This document shows positions 1 to 8,608 of a stretch of 64,000 nucleotides of DNA, in pieces; within the stretch, counting starts at the first letter, position 1; each line of letters opens with the position of its first letter. The notes beneath the pieces are model-generated. The model searched no databases and was not told where the DNA came from. It was given only the letters and a program-made list of their open reading frames with translations. Both the position numbers and the translations under genes were made by a program. Origin of the DNA: Roseovarius sp. ZX-A-9 (GTDB taxonomy: Bacteria > Pseudomonadota > Alphaproteobacteria > Rhodobacterales > Rhodobacteraceae); assembly GCF_028369135.1 (NCBI RefSeq), contig NZ_JAPWHW010000007.1:1-64000 (forward strand), written 5' to 3'.

Positions 1-2
1 GA

Positions 3-500
3 CTGGGGGCTTTGCGCCACATACGGTGGGTCATTTTTAAATGCCATAACCGGGTCAGCTTTGAACGCTCATTGACACTGACAGTCACCGACACCCCGCT
101 GAGTACCGAAAACCTGCATGCCGCATCGACCCTCACACGTTACGTGGTTGAGCGCGCGCAGGTGTTACGCGAAGGGATCGACGCAGCCAAACCGGACATT
201 CGTCGGCTTCAGTCGCTGTCCAGCCATCAGATGGAAATCTTGCACTGGGTCTCGCAGGGCAAGACCAACCGGGAAATCGCCGTCATCGTTGGGAAATCGC
301 GCAGCACGATTGACTATCACCTGGAGGAAATTCGCAGAAAGATGGGTGTATTAACCCGCGCCCAGGCGGCCGTCATATTCACCCGCGCGAAGTTGAACGG
401 CGCGCTTTCGCAGTCCAATAGGCACCGGCGAACCTGCAGTTCGTGCTGCCAGACGAACGCAAAAGTAGAACACTCGCAAAAAGCAGACTTATCGCATTAA
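3..500 (+). CDS. LuxR-type transcriptional regulator, C-terminal part (cut by left edge)
   Basis: The frame is already open at the left edge, so the gene begins outside the window; a TTG at 12 is the first possible internal start but is unlikely to be the true one. About residues 65-130 form a LuxR-type helix-turn-helix: LSSHQMEILHW, then GKTNREIA, then STIDYHLEEIRRKMGV, with the acidic, glycine and lysine positions expected in this domain. Such regulators bind DNA as dimers and are often controlled by acyl-homoserine lactones through an N-terminal domain not visible here. The tail after the helix-turn-helix, about 30 residues with several cysteines, is longer than usual. The gene converges on the next one with only 5 bp between stop codons. 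Confidence 0.75.
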   Translation: MGALRHIRWVIFKCHNRVSFERSLTLTVTDTPLSTENLHAASTLTRYVVERAQVLREGIDAAKPDIRRLQSLSSHQMEILHWVSQGKTNREIAVIVGKSRSTIDYHLEEIRRKMGVLTRAQAAVIFTRAKLNGALSQSNRHRRTCSSCCQTNAKVEHSQKADLSH

Positions 501-505
501 ATCGA

Positions 506-1426
506 CTAGAGATGAAAATCACCGAAGGATTCCGGTTGGTAGATCACCTTCTCGATCCGGATCCGGCGAGTGCGATCCCTGACCACCCAATCGACGGTGT
601 CGCCTTCCTGATAGCCCAGGATCGCTGTGCCGACATCGGAAAGGACCGAGAGTTTCCCCGAACATTCTTCGGCATCTTGCGGATAGACCAGAGCCACGTC
701 CTTTTGTTCGTCGTCCAGCTGTAACACGACCTTGGAATTCATTGTTACAACGTCGCCCGAGACATCTTGAGGGTCAACGACGATGGCGCGCTCGATCTCG
801 TGTTGAAGTTCGACCTTTGCCGTTCCGTCTTCAAAATCAACCAGGCTCTGGAGGCGGGCTTTGTCCATCTCGGTAACGTAAATATCAGTGGAATCTGCCA
901 TCGCACCTTCGCGCAGGAGATCAAGATACCGGTCAGAGGTCATGGACAGGGAATGGAGCGTCGGCGTCTCGCGTTCGAGACGGAAACCACAGCGTTCAAA
1001 CCCTTTCATCGAACGTGTATTGTCCGGGTGAATTTTGGCGATAACCCTCTCGGCACACATGTCGAGAAAAGCAAGCTTCAGCCCTTCACGGATGGTGCTT
1101 GTGCCAAGCCTGCGGCCCCAATTGTCATGATCGCCGATGACCAGAACTATTTCACACTCGGCGCCTATCTTGACCAGACGGACAAAGCCGACCGGGATAT
1201 CGCCTCGATCATAGACCATGAAAAAACGGCCGCCCTGATTGAACAGATGTGTCAGGATCGGCATCTGAACCCGATTGACGGTTTGTGCGATGAACCGGGA
1301 TACATCGTCTGAATCACTCAGATAGCGGGTCACGCGTTCATCTTCCAACCAGTCCATAAGGATCTGTGCGTGCATCCGGGTGATTTCCGGACGCAACGAA
1401 ACAAAAGGCTTGCTTATCTTCGCCAC
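506..1426 (-). CDS. GNAT acetyltransferase fused to an Rnk-type (GreA/B C-terminal) domain
   Basis: A 306-residue protein with two parts. Residues about 1-165 look like a GNAT acetyltransferase, with the acetyl-CoA loop near NWGRRLGTST and a typical RSMKGFERCGF segment before the last strands. Residues about 177-306 resemble Rnk, the regulator of nucleoside diphosphate kinase, which shares the GreA/GreB C-terminal fold: DVVTMNSKV, a central LVYP segment, the LSVLSDVG turn and an ending YQPESFGDFHL close to that of known Rnk. A methionine at residue 176 could allow separate expression of the Rnk part, but the frame is continuous. Known Rnk-fold proteins bind RNA polymerase near the secondary channel. 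The acetyl acceptor is unknown. Confidence 0.8.
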   Translation of the reverse strand: MAKISKPFVSLRPEITRMHAQILMDWLEDERVTRYLSDSDDVSRFIAQTVNRVQMPILTHLFNQGGRFFMVYDRGDIPVGFVRLVKIGAECEIVLVIGDHDNWGRRLGTSTIREGLKLAFLDMCAERVIAKIHPDNTRSMKGFERCGFRLERETPTLHSLSMTSDRYLDLLREGAMADSTDIYVTEMDKARLQSLVDFEDGTAKVELQHEIERAIVVDPQDVSGDVVTMNSKVVLQLDDEQKDVALVYPQDAEECSGKLSVLSDVGTAILGYQEGDTVDWVVRDRTRRIRIEKVIYQPESFGDFHL

Positions 1427-1508
1427 CTTGGTCGCAAGAATGAAAGCCTGTCACGGTCGCTGCCGCGCTGGTTCTTTCGAGTCAGTATTAAAAATCGCAA
1501 AGCACTTT

Positions 1509-1949
1509 CTAGCAAGATTCAGAGCATTGCCAAGTTGTTTTAGCGGCTTTTTTTGAACAGACATGCTGCTGGGGCTTTGCTGCACGAATCGGGGTGTGAG
1601 CGGAGTGGATCCTCACTTGTCGCTTTGGCTTACGTCGCCAAACTTCGCCGAGCAACGCTTGCAATGCGAAGTTTATAGTCATGCGCGATTGCATTACCCC
1701 CCCAACGGCGCGCCGTGAGAACAGAACGATCACGACAGCCTGACAGGACCAACCTTCATGCGTCTTGATATACGTGATGTCTTTCACCCAAACACGGTCG
1801 GGGGCACTCACTTCAAACTGCCAGTCCAATGTGTTGTCAGCAACCACTGAAGGCTTGCCACCATATCGGCCAGGGCGTCGTTTGTAACCAATCCGAGGCG
1901 CAATGCCTGCAAGGCTGGCCAGGCGCGCGGCGCGTTTATCCTTCGTGAC
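1509..1949 (-). pseudogene. IS3-family transposase (OrfB) remnant
   Basis: The minus-strand reading from about 1946 down contains recognisable pieces of an IS3-family OrfB: GIAPRIGYKRRPGRYGG, a DRVWVKDITYI segment where the first catalytic aspartate of the rve integrase core lies, LFSRRAVGG, and WRRKPKRQVRIHS. Directly after IHS, where the second catalytic region HSDxGxQ should follow, the reading shifts into unrelated residues and stops. The N-terminal part and OrfA are missing, as is the final glutamate of the DDE triad. The element is therefore dead. I could not identify terminal inverted repeats or a target duplication by eye. Confidence 0.75.
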
Positions 1950-1957
1950 GGAAGCCA

Positions 1958-2055
1958 CGAAAGACTGATCGTGGCTGTGTGCGACAGAACGCGCCCATAC
2001 CGCCATTATCCTTCACCCAGACGATCAGGTTATTGAGCTCGGCATAGGCCCCCCT
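1958..2055 (-). pseudogene. DNA-methyltransferase fragment (remnant)
   Basis: On the minus strand a segment reads AYAELNNLIVWVKDNGGMG, followed by a poorer match. From memory this resembles the N4/N6 DNA-modification methylases with a ParB-like domain common in alphaproteobacteria, in which a very similar stretch precedes an FYRSxHELxFxF segment; here that part has decayed to CRTQPRSVF. Nothing further of the methylase is readable on either side, and an IS3 transposase fragment begins about 10 bp away. I read it as a leftover of an accessory gene broken by insertion or deletion. Confidence 0.5.
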
Positions 2056-2275
2056 GCCTGTCCCGCCATTGTAATCGGCGGCGCAATTCGCAGTCAGCGG
2101 TATTGGCGGCTGATTACTGAAGTCCACGCAATCGCATTTGCGGGCGGCCCGCTCTGAAAGCGCGACAAGACGACCAAGCGGGCAAACCACCCTTTGGTGG
2201 CTCACCCGTCAAAGCACCAGTCTGTCTCGAGAAACCTCCGCTCTGGACGGTCAACCAGCCGACCGGCGTGCGCGC

Positions 2276-3172
2276 TCAGATGCGGGGCAGTTGCCAATCG
2301 GCATGAATGCCGGACCGGTCGCAGAACCCGGCGATATCCGCCCCCGCGAACAGCCCGTCCCGCGTGACCAGAACCGACCGCCAGCCAGCCGCACGCGCGC
2401 CCAGAATATCGGTATGCAGAGAATCCCCGCACATCGCGATCCGGTCCGGCGCAACACCCGGCAGCGAGGCCTGCGCCATCGCGAACACATCGTCGAAGGG
2501 TTTGCCGTAAAACGACACATCCGCCTGCGTCCGGTCCATCAGCAGATGACCGTAATAACCCGGCTCCAGTGAGAACCCGTCGTCGCGCGGCGCGACCAGA
2601 TCGGCATTGGCGATCAGCACCGGGCGCGGGCGGCGGCGCAGCGCGGCTTCCAGCACCGCCTGCCGGGATGGCCCCCAGTCCGCGGCGGACAGGAACAAGA
2701 TACCCTCGACCGCGTCATAGCCTTCCACATCGTCGTGCAAACGCATCACGCGCCCCGGCACATCGGCGGCCGCGTCGCTCGTGGCCGCGATCACGCCCCA
2801 GTGGCGCGGCGCGGCGGCCTTCAGTGCCGCCTCGCGGCTGGTGATGATCTCGTCGTCATGCAGCACCATCCCCAACCGTTTGAACTTGGCGATGGCGCCC
2901 GCCCGGTCATAGCTGGCGGCGTTGGTCAGCACGCGGATCTGGCAGCCCGCGCCGCGCAACTGGTCCAGCCGCTCTGATGCTCCGGGGATCGGGGTTTCGC
3001 CGACATTCAGAACCCCGAACGCGTCAAAGACAAAGGTATCCACCTGCCCCGCGACATCCATCAGCGACCCGATGGGCTGCGTCTGCCCGAATCCCGCTGC
3101 CGCCGGCAGCCGGTGGCGGATCGCCTCGTAGCGGTCAAAGACGGACGCAGTGTCCTGCAACTCTCTGGTCAT
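2276..3172 (-). CDS. HAD-superfamily (class IIA) hydrolase at the end of the phn operon
   Basis: A 298-residue HAD phosphatase-like protein. Motif I is FDAFGVL in the FVFDAFGVLNVGETPIPG context, typical of class IIA (NagD-like) enzymes; the late motif CGDSLHTDI carries the magnesium-binding aspartates. ATG at 3172 is chosen over the longer open frame (to 3301) because the upstream part lies across the phnE stop and has no family character. It begins 35 bp after the last phosphonate permease gene on the same strand, so it is probably the operon's last gene. A role in releasing phosphate from an imported organophosphorus compound is plausible by context only; the substrate is unknown. Confidence 0.8.
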   Translation of the reverse strand: MTRELQDTASVFDRYEAIRHRLPAAAGFGQTQPIGSLMDVAGQVDTFVFDAFGVLNVGETPIPGASERLDQLRGAGCQIRVLTNAASYDRAGAIAKFKRLGMVLHDDEIITSREAALKAAAPRHWGVIAATSDAAADVPGRVMRLHDDVEGYDAVEGILFLSAADWGPSRQAVLEAALRRRPRPVLIANADLVAPRDDGFSLEPGYYGHLLMDRTQADVSFYGKPFDDVFAMAQASLPGVAPDRIAMCGDSLHTDILGARAAGWRSVLVTRDGLFAGADIAGFCDRSGIHADWQLPRI

Positions 3173-3207
3173 GGTGGCGCTCCGTTCTCTTGCCTGCGTG
3201 CCGCGCG

Positions 3208-4023
3208 TCAGATGATCGCGCCGCGCACCTTGGCCGAGACCCACTCGGAAATCACCACCGCCATCAGGATCACCAGCAGGATCAGCGCCACCTGCGGCCA
3301 TGCCAGAACATTGAGCGACGCCGACAGTTGCAGCCCGATCCCGCCCGCGCCCACCAGGCCCAGCACGGTCGATTCGCGGATGTTGATATCCCAGCGGAAC
3401 ACCGCGATGCCAGCGAATGCGGGCATGATCTGCGGCAATATCCCGTAGGCCATCACCTGCCAGCGCGACGCGCCCGTGGCGGTGATCGCCTCCACCTGCG
3501 TGCTGTCGATCTCCTCGATCGCCTCATAGAGCAGCTTGGCGCAGAACCCGACCGAGCGGATGGCGATGGCCACCACCCCGGCAAAGACACCCGGCCCGAT
3601 GATGGCGATCAGCAGCAGCGCCCAGATCAAGGAATTGATCGAGCGAGTCGAAACGATGATCAGCAGGGCAATGGGCCGGATAAAGAGCCGCGACGGCGTG
3701 GTGTTGCGCGCCGCCAGAAACGCCACCGGCACCGCCAGCAGCAACGCGATGAGCGTGCCCAGCGTGGCGATGTTCAGCGTGTCCCAGATCGGCTCGCCCA
3801 GTTGGGTGATATATTCCCATTTCGGCGGCGTGGCCCGATCCCAGATGTCGCCCGCAATGCGTGGCGCGTCCCAGACGAAAAACCACGTCGTCGCCTCTGA
3901 AATCTGCTGCCAGCAATAGGCAAAGATGGCGATGCCGATCAGCCACAGCACCCAGTGAAACAGCGATTCGCGCCCCGTGCGCCGCTTCCAGACCTGTCGG
4001 CCACTGATGTCACGCACCGGCAT
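3208..4023 (-). CDS. phnE: Phosphonate-type ABC transporter permease (PhnE, second copy)
   Basis: A 271-residue inner-membrane permease of the PhnE family. A basic N-terminus precedes one membrane span (about residues 22-42), then a periplasmic stretch and the transport core with repeated hydrophobic spans. The EAA-type loop that contacts the ATPase lies near EAITATGASRWQ, and [15 protein letters not shown] near the C-terminus is the strongly conserved PhnE signature. Its start overlaps the preceding phnE stop by one base, so translation is probably coupled. Two different PhnE subunits suggest a heterodimeric channel, as in several Rhodobacterales phosphonate or phosphite importers. Confidence 0.9.
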   Translation of the reverse strand: MPVRDISGRQVWKRRTGRESLFHWVLWLIGIAIFAYCWQQISEATTWFFVWDAPRIAGDIWDRATPPKWEYITQLGEPIWDTLNIATLGTLIALLLAVPVAFLAARNTTPSRLFIRPIALLIIVSTRSINSLIWALLLIAIIGPGVFAGVVAIAIRSVGFCAKLLYEAIEEIDSTQVEAITATGASRWQVMAYGILPQIMPAFAGIAVFRWDINIRESTVLGLVGAGGIGLQLSASLNVLAWPQVALILLVILMAVVISEWVSAKVRGAII

Positions 4024-4835
4024 TACTGAACCCTCTCGCGGATGACGCCGCTGAGGTATTCCAGCGCCATCACCACGCCGATGATGATCAGCAGGATCGC
4101 CGCTGCGGTATCGTATTCGTAACGGTCAAACGCGGTGTTCAGCGTCGCACCGATGCCGCCTGCCCCCACAAGGCCCAGAATGGCGCTCTCGCGGAAATTG
4201 ATGTCGATACGGTACATCGACAGCCCGATAAGCCGCGGCATGACCTGCGGCTGCACACCGTAATTGATCCACTGCGTCCACTTGGCCCCCGATGCCTTGA
4301 TCGCCTCGGCCTGCACCTTGTCCATGCTCTCGATATCCTCGGCCAACAGTTTCGACAGGAACCCGATGGTGGCAAAGCTGAGCGTCAGGAACCCTGCCAG
4401 CGGACCAAAACCAAAGATCGCGACCAGAAGGATCGCCACGATGATCTCTTGCAACGCCCGGCTGACCGCGATGATCGACCGACAGATCAGATAGACCGGC
4501 AGCGGGGCGATATTGCGCGCCGCCCCCAGCGCGATGGGGATCGAAATGGCGATGCCCACCACCGATGCGGCCACCGTCATGATGACGCTTTCCAGCATCC
4601 CGTCCCAGATATCGACCGACCGGGAGGTGAAATCGGGGCTGGTGAAGGCCAGCACGAACTGCTTGCCGCGCTCCAGCCCTTCGTAGACACGGGCCCAGTT
4701 GATCTCGATCGTCAGGAACGCCGCCACCAGATAGGCCGCGAACCCGAACAGCAGCGCCCAGCGCAACCAGCCTCTGCGGACAAAGGGCGGTTTCTTCCAG
4801 CGTTTGCCGACAAGTGCCTCCAGCTCGGTGCTCAT
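4023..4835 (-). CDS. phnE: Phosphonate-type ABC transporter permease (PhnE, first copy)
   Basis: A 270-residue PhnE-family permease. It has an N-terminal basic segment, a first span (about residues 28-47), a periplasmic segment rich in charged and aromatic residues, and the core spans. [13 protein letters not shown] is the cytoplasmic coupling loop and [15 protein letters not shown] the family signature, nearly the same as in the downstream paralogue, while the rest of the two proteins has clearly diverged. The start ATG overlaps the phnC stop (ATGA). With PhnC and the other PhnE it forms the membrane part of the importer. Confidence 0.9.
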   Translation of the reverse strand: MSTELEALVGKRWKKPPFVRRGWLRWALLFGFAAYLVAAFLTIEINWARVYEGLERGKQFVLAFTSPDFTSRSVDIWDGMLESVIMTVAASVVGIAISIPIALGAARNIAPLPVYLICRSIIAVSRALQEIIVAILLVAIFGFGPLAGFLTLSFATIGFLSKLLAEDIESMDKVQAEAIKASGAKWTQWINYGVQPQVMPRLIGLSMYRIDINFRESAILGLVGAGGIGATLNTAFDRYEYDTAAAILLIIIGVVMALEYLSGVIRERVQ

Positions 4836-5632
4836 TCGGCAGCCTCCGGCGCGTCGTCGTCCTCATCCTCGACCTTGTCGATTGTCGCCTCCCAATCCTC
4901 CGCGCCATAGATCGTTGTCAGAACATCGGGGGTCAGCGTATCGGGTGGGCCGTCGAACTCGACCGCGCCGGCCCGCAGGCCGATGACACGCTGCACGAAC
5001 ATCTGCGCCAGCGCGACATCGTGGATGTTGATGATCGCCGCCAGCCCCCGCTCCTTGCACAGCTCGCAGACCAGCCGCATGATCTGCCGCGATGTCTTGG
5101 GGTCCAGCGACGCGGTCGGCTCGTCCACCAACAGCAGCGCGGGGTTCTGGATCAGGGCGCGGCAGATGCCCACTCGCTGCCGTTGCCCGCCCGACAGCTC
5201 GTCGGCGCGCTTGTCCGCCATGGCCAGCAGCCCGACGCGGTCCAGCAGGCGAAACGCCTCATCCACATCCGCCTGCGGATATTTGCGCAAGAAGCTGCGC
5301 CAGAACCCGACATAGCCCAACCGGCCCGACAGCACGTTTTCCATCACCGACAGCCGCTCGACCAGCGCGTATTCCTGAAAGATCATGCCCATGCGGCGAC
5401 GTTCCCGGCGCAGGCTGCCAGAGGACAACCCGGTCAGTTCGACATCGCCCAGATACACCTTGCCCGAGGTCGGCTCTACCAGCCGGTTGATGCAACGGAT
5501 CAGCGTCGATTTTCCCGCGCCCGACGGGCCGATCAGGGCCAGAACCTGCCCTTCGGGAACAACCAGATCAACGGCTTTCAACGCCTGATCCCCGGTTTTG
5601 TAGGTCTTGGTTAGCTTTTCAAGCCGCAGCAT
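4832..5632 (-). CDS. phnC: Phosphonate-type ABC transporter ATP-binding protein
   Basis: A 266-residue ABC ATPase. Walker A is GPSGAGKST (about residues 35-43), the Q-loop lies near GMIFQEY, the signature is LSGGQRQR, Walker B is ALLLVDEP and the switch histidine follows in INIHD. This layout and the [13 protein letters not shown] region are typical of PhnC. The C-terminus is unusually acidic ([15 protein letters not shown]). It lies second in the operon, after phnD and a GC-rich hairpin, and its stop overlaps the start of the first phnE. Confidence 0.92.
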   Translation of the reverse strand: MLRLEKLTKTYKTGDQALKAVDLVVPEGQVLALIGPSGAGKSTLIRCINRLVEPTSGKVYLGDVELTGLSSGSLRRERRRMGMIFQEYALVERLSVMENVLSGRLGYVGFWRSFLRKYPQADVDEAFRLLDRVGLLAMADKRADELSGGQRQRVGICRALIQNPALLLVDEPTASLDPKTSRQIMRLVCELCKERGLAAIINIHDVALAQMFVQRVIGLRAGAVEFDGPPDTLTPDVLTTIYGAEDWEATIDKVEDEDDDAPEAAE

Positions 5633-5666
5633 GCAGGCCCTCCCGGGGCAAAGTTAAACGCGGTAA

Positions 5667-5690
5667 GGGGCGGTCCCGTCGGGCCGCCCC
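5667..5690 (-). terminator. GC-rich intercistronic hairpin between phnD and phnC
   Basis: GGGGCGG at 5667-5673 pairs with CCGCCCC at 5684-5690, and CCC/GGG continues the stem inside a single-base bulge. It lies 22 bp after the phnD stop with no long U tract. In binding-protein-dependent transporter operons such hairpins commonly stabilise the upstream mRNA or attenuate transcription so that the binding protein is made in excess. Confidence 0.6.
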
Positions 5691-5711
5691 TCGCCAGTTA
5701 TCAGCGCAATA

Positions 5712-6686
5712 TCATTGGCAGGCGTAGCTGACGTCATTGGCCGCATCGATCTTGCGGATCACGTCCCAGTATTCCTTGTAGTTGATCTCGATGAACTGGG
5801 CCTCGCCATTCTTGCTGAATTCCTCTTCCAGGCTGGTCCCTGACCAGTCAAACTCGAAGAACGCGTTGCGGATCTTGTCCTGCAATTCGGGCTTGAGGTT
5901 ATAGACCACGCCGTAGCCAGTCGTCGGAAAGGTCTGCGACTTGTAGAGCGATACGATCTGGTCGCGGCTGACCACTTCGCGCTCGAACATCCGGGTCATC
6001 ACCGAGTTGGCGATGGCGGCGGCCGGATAGTCCTTGTTGGCCACGCCCAGCACCGAGTTGTCGTGCTTGCCTGAATAGACCGGCTCGAAATCGCGATCCG
6101 GCAGCAGGCCATAATCCGCCTTCAGGATCGCCGAGGGTGCCTTGAAGCCGGAATTCGACGTGGGCGCGGTAAAGGCCAGTTGCTTGCCCTTGATGTCCTC
6201 GATCGTCTCGATACCCGATCCGGGATAGGTGATGATCTCCATCTCGTAGCCAAAGCTGCCATCAGCCGAGGCCATGATGGTGAAGGGCGAAAAGCCCGCG
6301 CAGTTCACAGCCAGCGGGTTCGATCCGGTATTGAACCCCGCGATATGAAGCCGCCCCGAGCGCATCGCCTCGATCTGTGCCGCGTTGGACTGGACCGGGA
6401 AAAACACGACCTTCTTGCCGGTCGCGTCCTCAAGGTATGTCAGGAAATCAGCCCAGGCTTCCTTGTACACCGCCGGATCCTCGACCGGCGTGTAGGCAAA
6501 GATCAACGTGTCGGGGTCAAGCTGTTCCGCCGCATCGGTGGGCGTATCCGCGATCAGATCGCCATCCACGTCGCAGAACCGTTCGTCCAGCGCGCCATGC
6601 GGGCAATCGGCGGCCGCAGCAGCCCCTCCCAGCGCCATGCCGAAAGCAAGCGCAACACCTGATAAAAGTGTAGAAGTCATCTTCAT
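5712..6686 (-). CDS. phnD: Phosphonate-type ABC transporter substrate-binding protein
   Basis: A 324-residue periplasmic binding protein with a Sec signal peptide (about residues 1-26, cleavage after AAAAA). The mature N-terminus carries DCPHGALDERFCDVDGD, a cysteine-containing start found in one PhnD subgroup. FAYTPVEDP, FFPVQSNAAQ, RLHIAGFNTGS and FTAPTSNSGFKAPS are the ligand-pocket segments of the PhnD/phosphite/phosphonate clade; the serine/threonine-rich TSNSG loop would hold the phosphonate oxygens. The gene is first in the operon. Specificity (phosphonate, phosphite or other) cannot be read by eye. I did not find a convincing Pho box upstream. Confidence 0.9.
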   Translation of the reverse strand: MKMTSTLLSGVALAFGMALGGAAAAADCPHGALDERFCDVDGDLIADTPTDAAEQLDPDTLIFAYTPVEDPAVYKEAWADFLTYLEDATGKKVVFFPVQSNAAQIEAMRSGRLHIAGFNTGSNPLAVNCAGFSPFTIMASADGSFGYEMEIITYPGSGIETIEDIKGKQLAFTAPTSNSGFKAPSAILKADYGLLPDRDFEPVYSGKHDNSVLGVANKDYPAAAIANSVMTRMFEREVVSRDQIVSLYKSQTFPTTGYGVVYNLKPELQDKIRNAFFEFDWSGTSLEEEFSKNGEAQFIEINYKEYWDVIRKIDAANDVSYACQ

Positions 6687-6891
6687 ATCGTCGTTCTCCC
6701 TTTTTTATTGAGGCTAGATGCGATCGGGCGCTTTTCCAAAGGAAATTTTTGTGACACTCGCGCCAAGGGCCGACAATCGCGCTGCAAGCCGGAAGAAACC
6801 AAGGGCGATTACCGCCTCCCACGGCGATTACTGACGCAGGATCAACGGACAAATGCACCGGTCATAAAATCGCAATCGGCCACGCCAATCG

Positions 6892-7380
6892 TCATGGCAT
6901 CAGCACATCGCTGCGCGAAAACGCCGCCGATTCTTCGGTCAGATCATCATAGAGCAATTCCACCGTCACCGACCCGATACTGCCCAGGGGCTGCGCGATA
7001 TAGGGCAGGCCCTCGTCAGTGAGGATCGCGTTGGGTGTCGCGGTGCCCTCCAGGCAGGGCGGCATCGGCCAGACCTGCATTGGCCCGTCATTCAGGCTGT
7101 AGCGGATCTGGTGCAGCCCGCAGCGCCAGCTTAGCAGATGCGTGAAATAAAGAAGGTCCTGCCCGTCATATTCGCGCACCGCCACCCAGTTGCCGCGCGT
7201 CATGCCGAGGATCGGCTTGACCTCGGTCGCGGTGGTAAACTTGCCCGAAGGCTCCTGCGGCTCGGCCACAAATGCCGCGTCCTGCGTCGGTGCCGCCTCT
7301 GCGGCGATCGCCGGGCCGCTGTCCGCCTGCCCGTTCCCGCCCAACGCCATCGCGATGGCGATAAAGACCCAATCTATCAT
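6892..7380 (-). CDS. Conserved hypothetical protein with signal-anchor
   Basis: A 162-residue protein whose first 15-20 residues (MIDWVFIAIAMALGG) look like a signal peptide or short anchor. I do not recognise a domain. The middle contains a compact segment around EVKPILGMTRGNWVAVREYDG and a CGLHQIRYSLN stretch with one of two cysteines, perhaps a small periplasmic beta domain. ATG at 7380 is preferred to the longer open frame because a GGGGAG Shine-Dalgarno sits about 8 bases upstream and the protein character begins there. It diverges from the next gene over 100 bp. Confidence 0.65.
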   Translation of the reverse strand: MIDWVFIAIAMALGGNGQADSGPAIAAEAAPTQDAAFVAEPQEPSGKFTTATEVKPILGMTRGNWVAVREYDGQDLLYFTHLLSWRCGLHQIRYSLNDGPMQVWPMPPCLEGTATPNAILTDEGLPYIAQPLGSIGSVTVELLYDDLTEESAAFSRSDVLMP

Positions 7381-7480
7381 TGCCAATCTCCCCTTTTTCC
7401 AAATCATCGCACCTGCCCCCTTCTGCGGCGCAGGCATCGCCCCTATACTGCGCCCAAAAACAGGCAAGGCAGGGTCCAGT

Positions 7481-8485
7481 ATGGCGGCGCAGGCAGGCAA
7501 AAGACACCCTTTCAACATCCTGATCATCGGCCAGGGCGGGCGGCTGCAATACGAGGCGGTCATGTTCTGTGCCTCGCTGCGCGAGACCAGCCCGGATTTC
7601 GACGGGCGCGTGATCGTGGCAGAACCGCAACCCGGCCCGCTGTGGAAGGGTGACCCGCGCATCCAAGGCGACGAAACGGCCAGGTTGCTGGACGAGTTGG
7701 GCGCCGAGATCATCCCCTTCGAAAGCCGCCATTTCGGTCAGGCCTACCCCTATGGCAACAAGATCGAAGCGCTGCGCATCCTGCCCGAGGGTGAACCTTT
7801 CGTGTTTTTCGACACCGATACGCTGGTGACGGGCGACCTGATGGACGTGCCGTTCGATTTCGACCGGCCCAGCGCATCACTGCGCCGCGAAGGCACATGG
7901 CCCAAGCCCGAGCTCTACGGCCCCGGCTACACCGATATCTGGAAATCGCTCTACGATAAATTCGGCCTGGATTTCGCCAGCTCGCTCGACATGTCCCAGC
8001 CCGATGAATTCTGGAAGCGCTACCTCTATTTCAACGCCGGGTTCTTCTACTATCGCTGCCCGGCCGAATTCGGCGCCCGGTTCGAGGAATACGCCCTGGC
8101 GATCCGTGACGATCCCCCGCCCGAACTGGTCTGTCAGGAACTCAACCCGTGGCTGGATCAGGTCGCGCTGCCGCTGGTGATCCACAGTCTCGGCGGCGGG
8201 CGCGACACCTTGCCGCCGGGCTATCTGGATGGTGAAACCACCTGCCACTACCGGCTGCTGCCGCTGCTCTACGCCCGCGAGAGCGAACGCGTCGTGGAAG
8301 TGCTGCACGAGGTGACAACCCCCAACCGGATCAAGAAGGTGCTGAAGGAATACGACCCGATCAAGCGGATGGTGTACCAGGGGCGCGGCTTCAAGGTGCG
8401 CGACCTGTTCGATCAGGACAACCTGCCGCGCAAGGAACAGGCGATCCGCAACAAGATCAAGCGCAACGGGTTCTGGATGCGGTAG
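7481..8485 (+). CDS. Putative GT-A-fold glycosyltransferase-like protein
   Basis: A 334-residue protein, probably cytoplasmic. FNILIIGQGGRLQYEAV near the N-terminus looks like a first nucleotide-binding strand and loop, and FVFFDTDTLVTGDL about 100 residues in has the form of the DxD metal/nucleotide-sugar motif of GT-A glycosyltransferases. FNAGFFYYR and the late NPWLDQVAL segment are also reminiscent of glycogenin/GT8-like folds. The C-terminus is basic. I do not recognise the precise family. ATG at 7481 is chosen; the reading frame upstream (from 7190) is a shadow of the opposite gene. Confidence 0.6.
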   Translation: MAAQAGKRHPFNILIIGQGGRLQYEAVMFCASLRETSPDFDGRVIVAEPQPGPLWKGDPRIQGDETARLLDELGAEIIPFESRHFGQAYPYGNKIEALRILPEGEPFVFFDTDTLVTGDLMDVPFDFDRPSASLRREGTWPKPELYGPGYTDIWKSLYDKFGLDFASSLDMSQPDEFWKRYLYFNAGFFYYRCPAEFGARFEEYALAIRDDPPPELVCQELNPWLDQVALPLVIHSLGGGRDTLPPGYLDGETTCHYRLLPLLYARESERVVEVLHEVTTPNRIKKVLKEYDPIKRMVYQGRGFKVRDLFDQDNLPRKEQAIRNKIKRNGFWMR

Positions 8486-8608
8486 GCATCTGTGGTCGGG
8501 GCAAGTGACAGCCCCCCCCACGGCGCGCCCTTTCCGCGCTTATTCGTTGCCGCCGCAGCGTTGATCCCTTACAGATTCGCGCGACCCATTCCCTGAGGAG
8601 GACTATCC

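Noticed and set aside
2188-2200. Small CCACC/GGTGG hairpin as terminator of the HAD gene
   Set aside because: It is 75 bp beyond the stop with only a 5-bp stem and lies at the decayed mobile-element scar; too weak to list.
6687-6891. Pho box upstream of phnD
   Set aside because: Only single half-sites (GTGTCAC on the minus strand, GGTCATAA on the plus strand) were seen, with no second half-site in 11-bp register.
8486-8608. SAM riboswitch upstream of metY
   Set aside because: The region was compared by eye with the SAM-II and SAM/SAH patterns and lacks their conserved pseudoknot segments.
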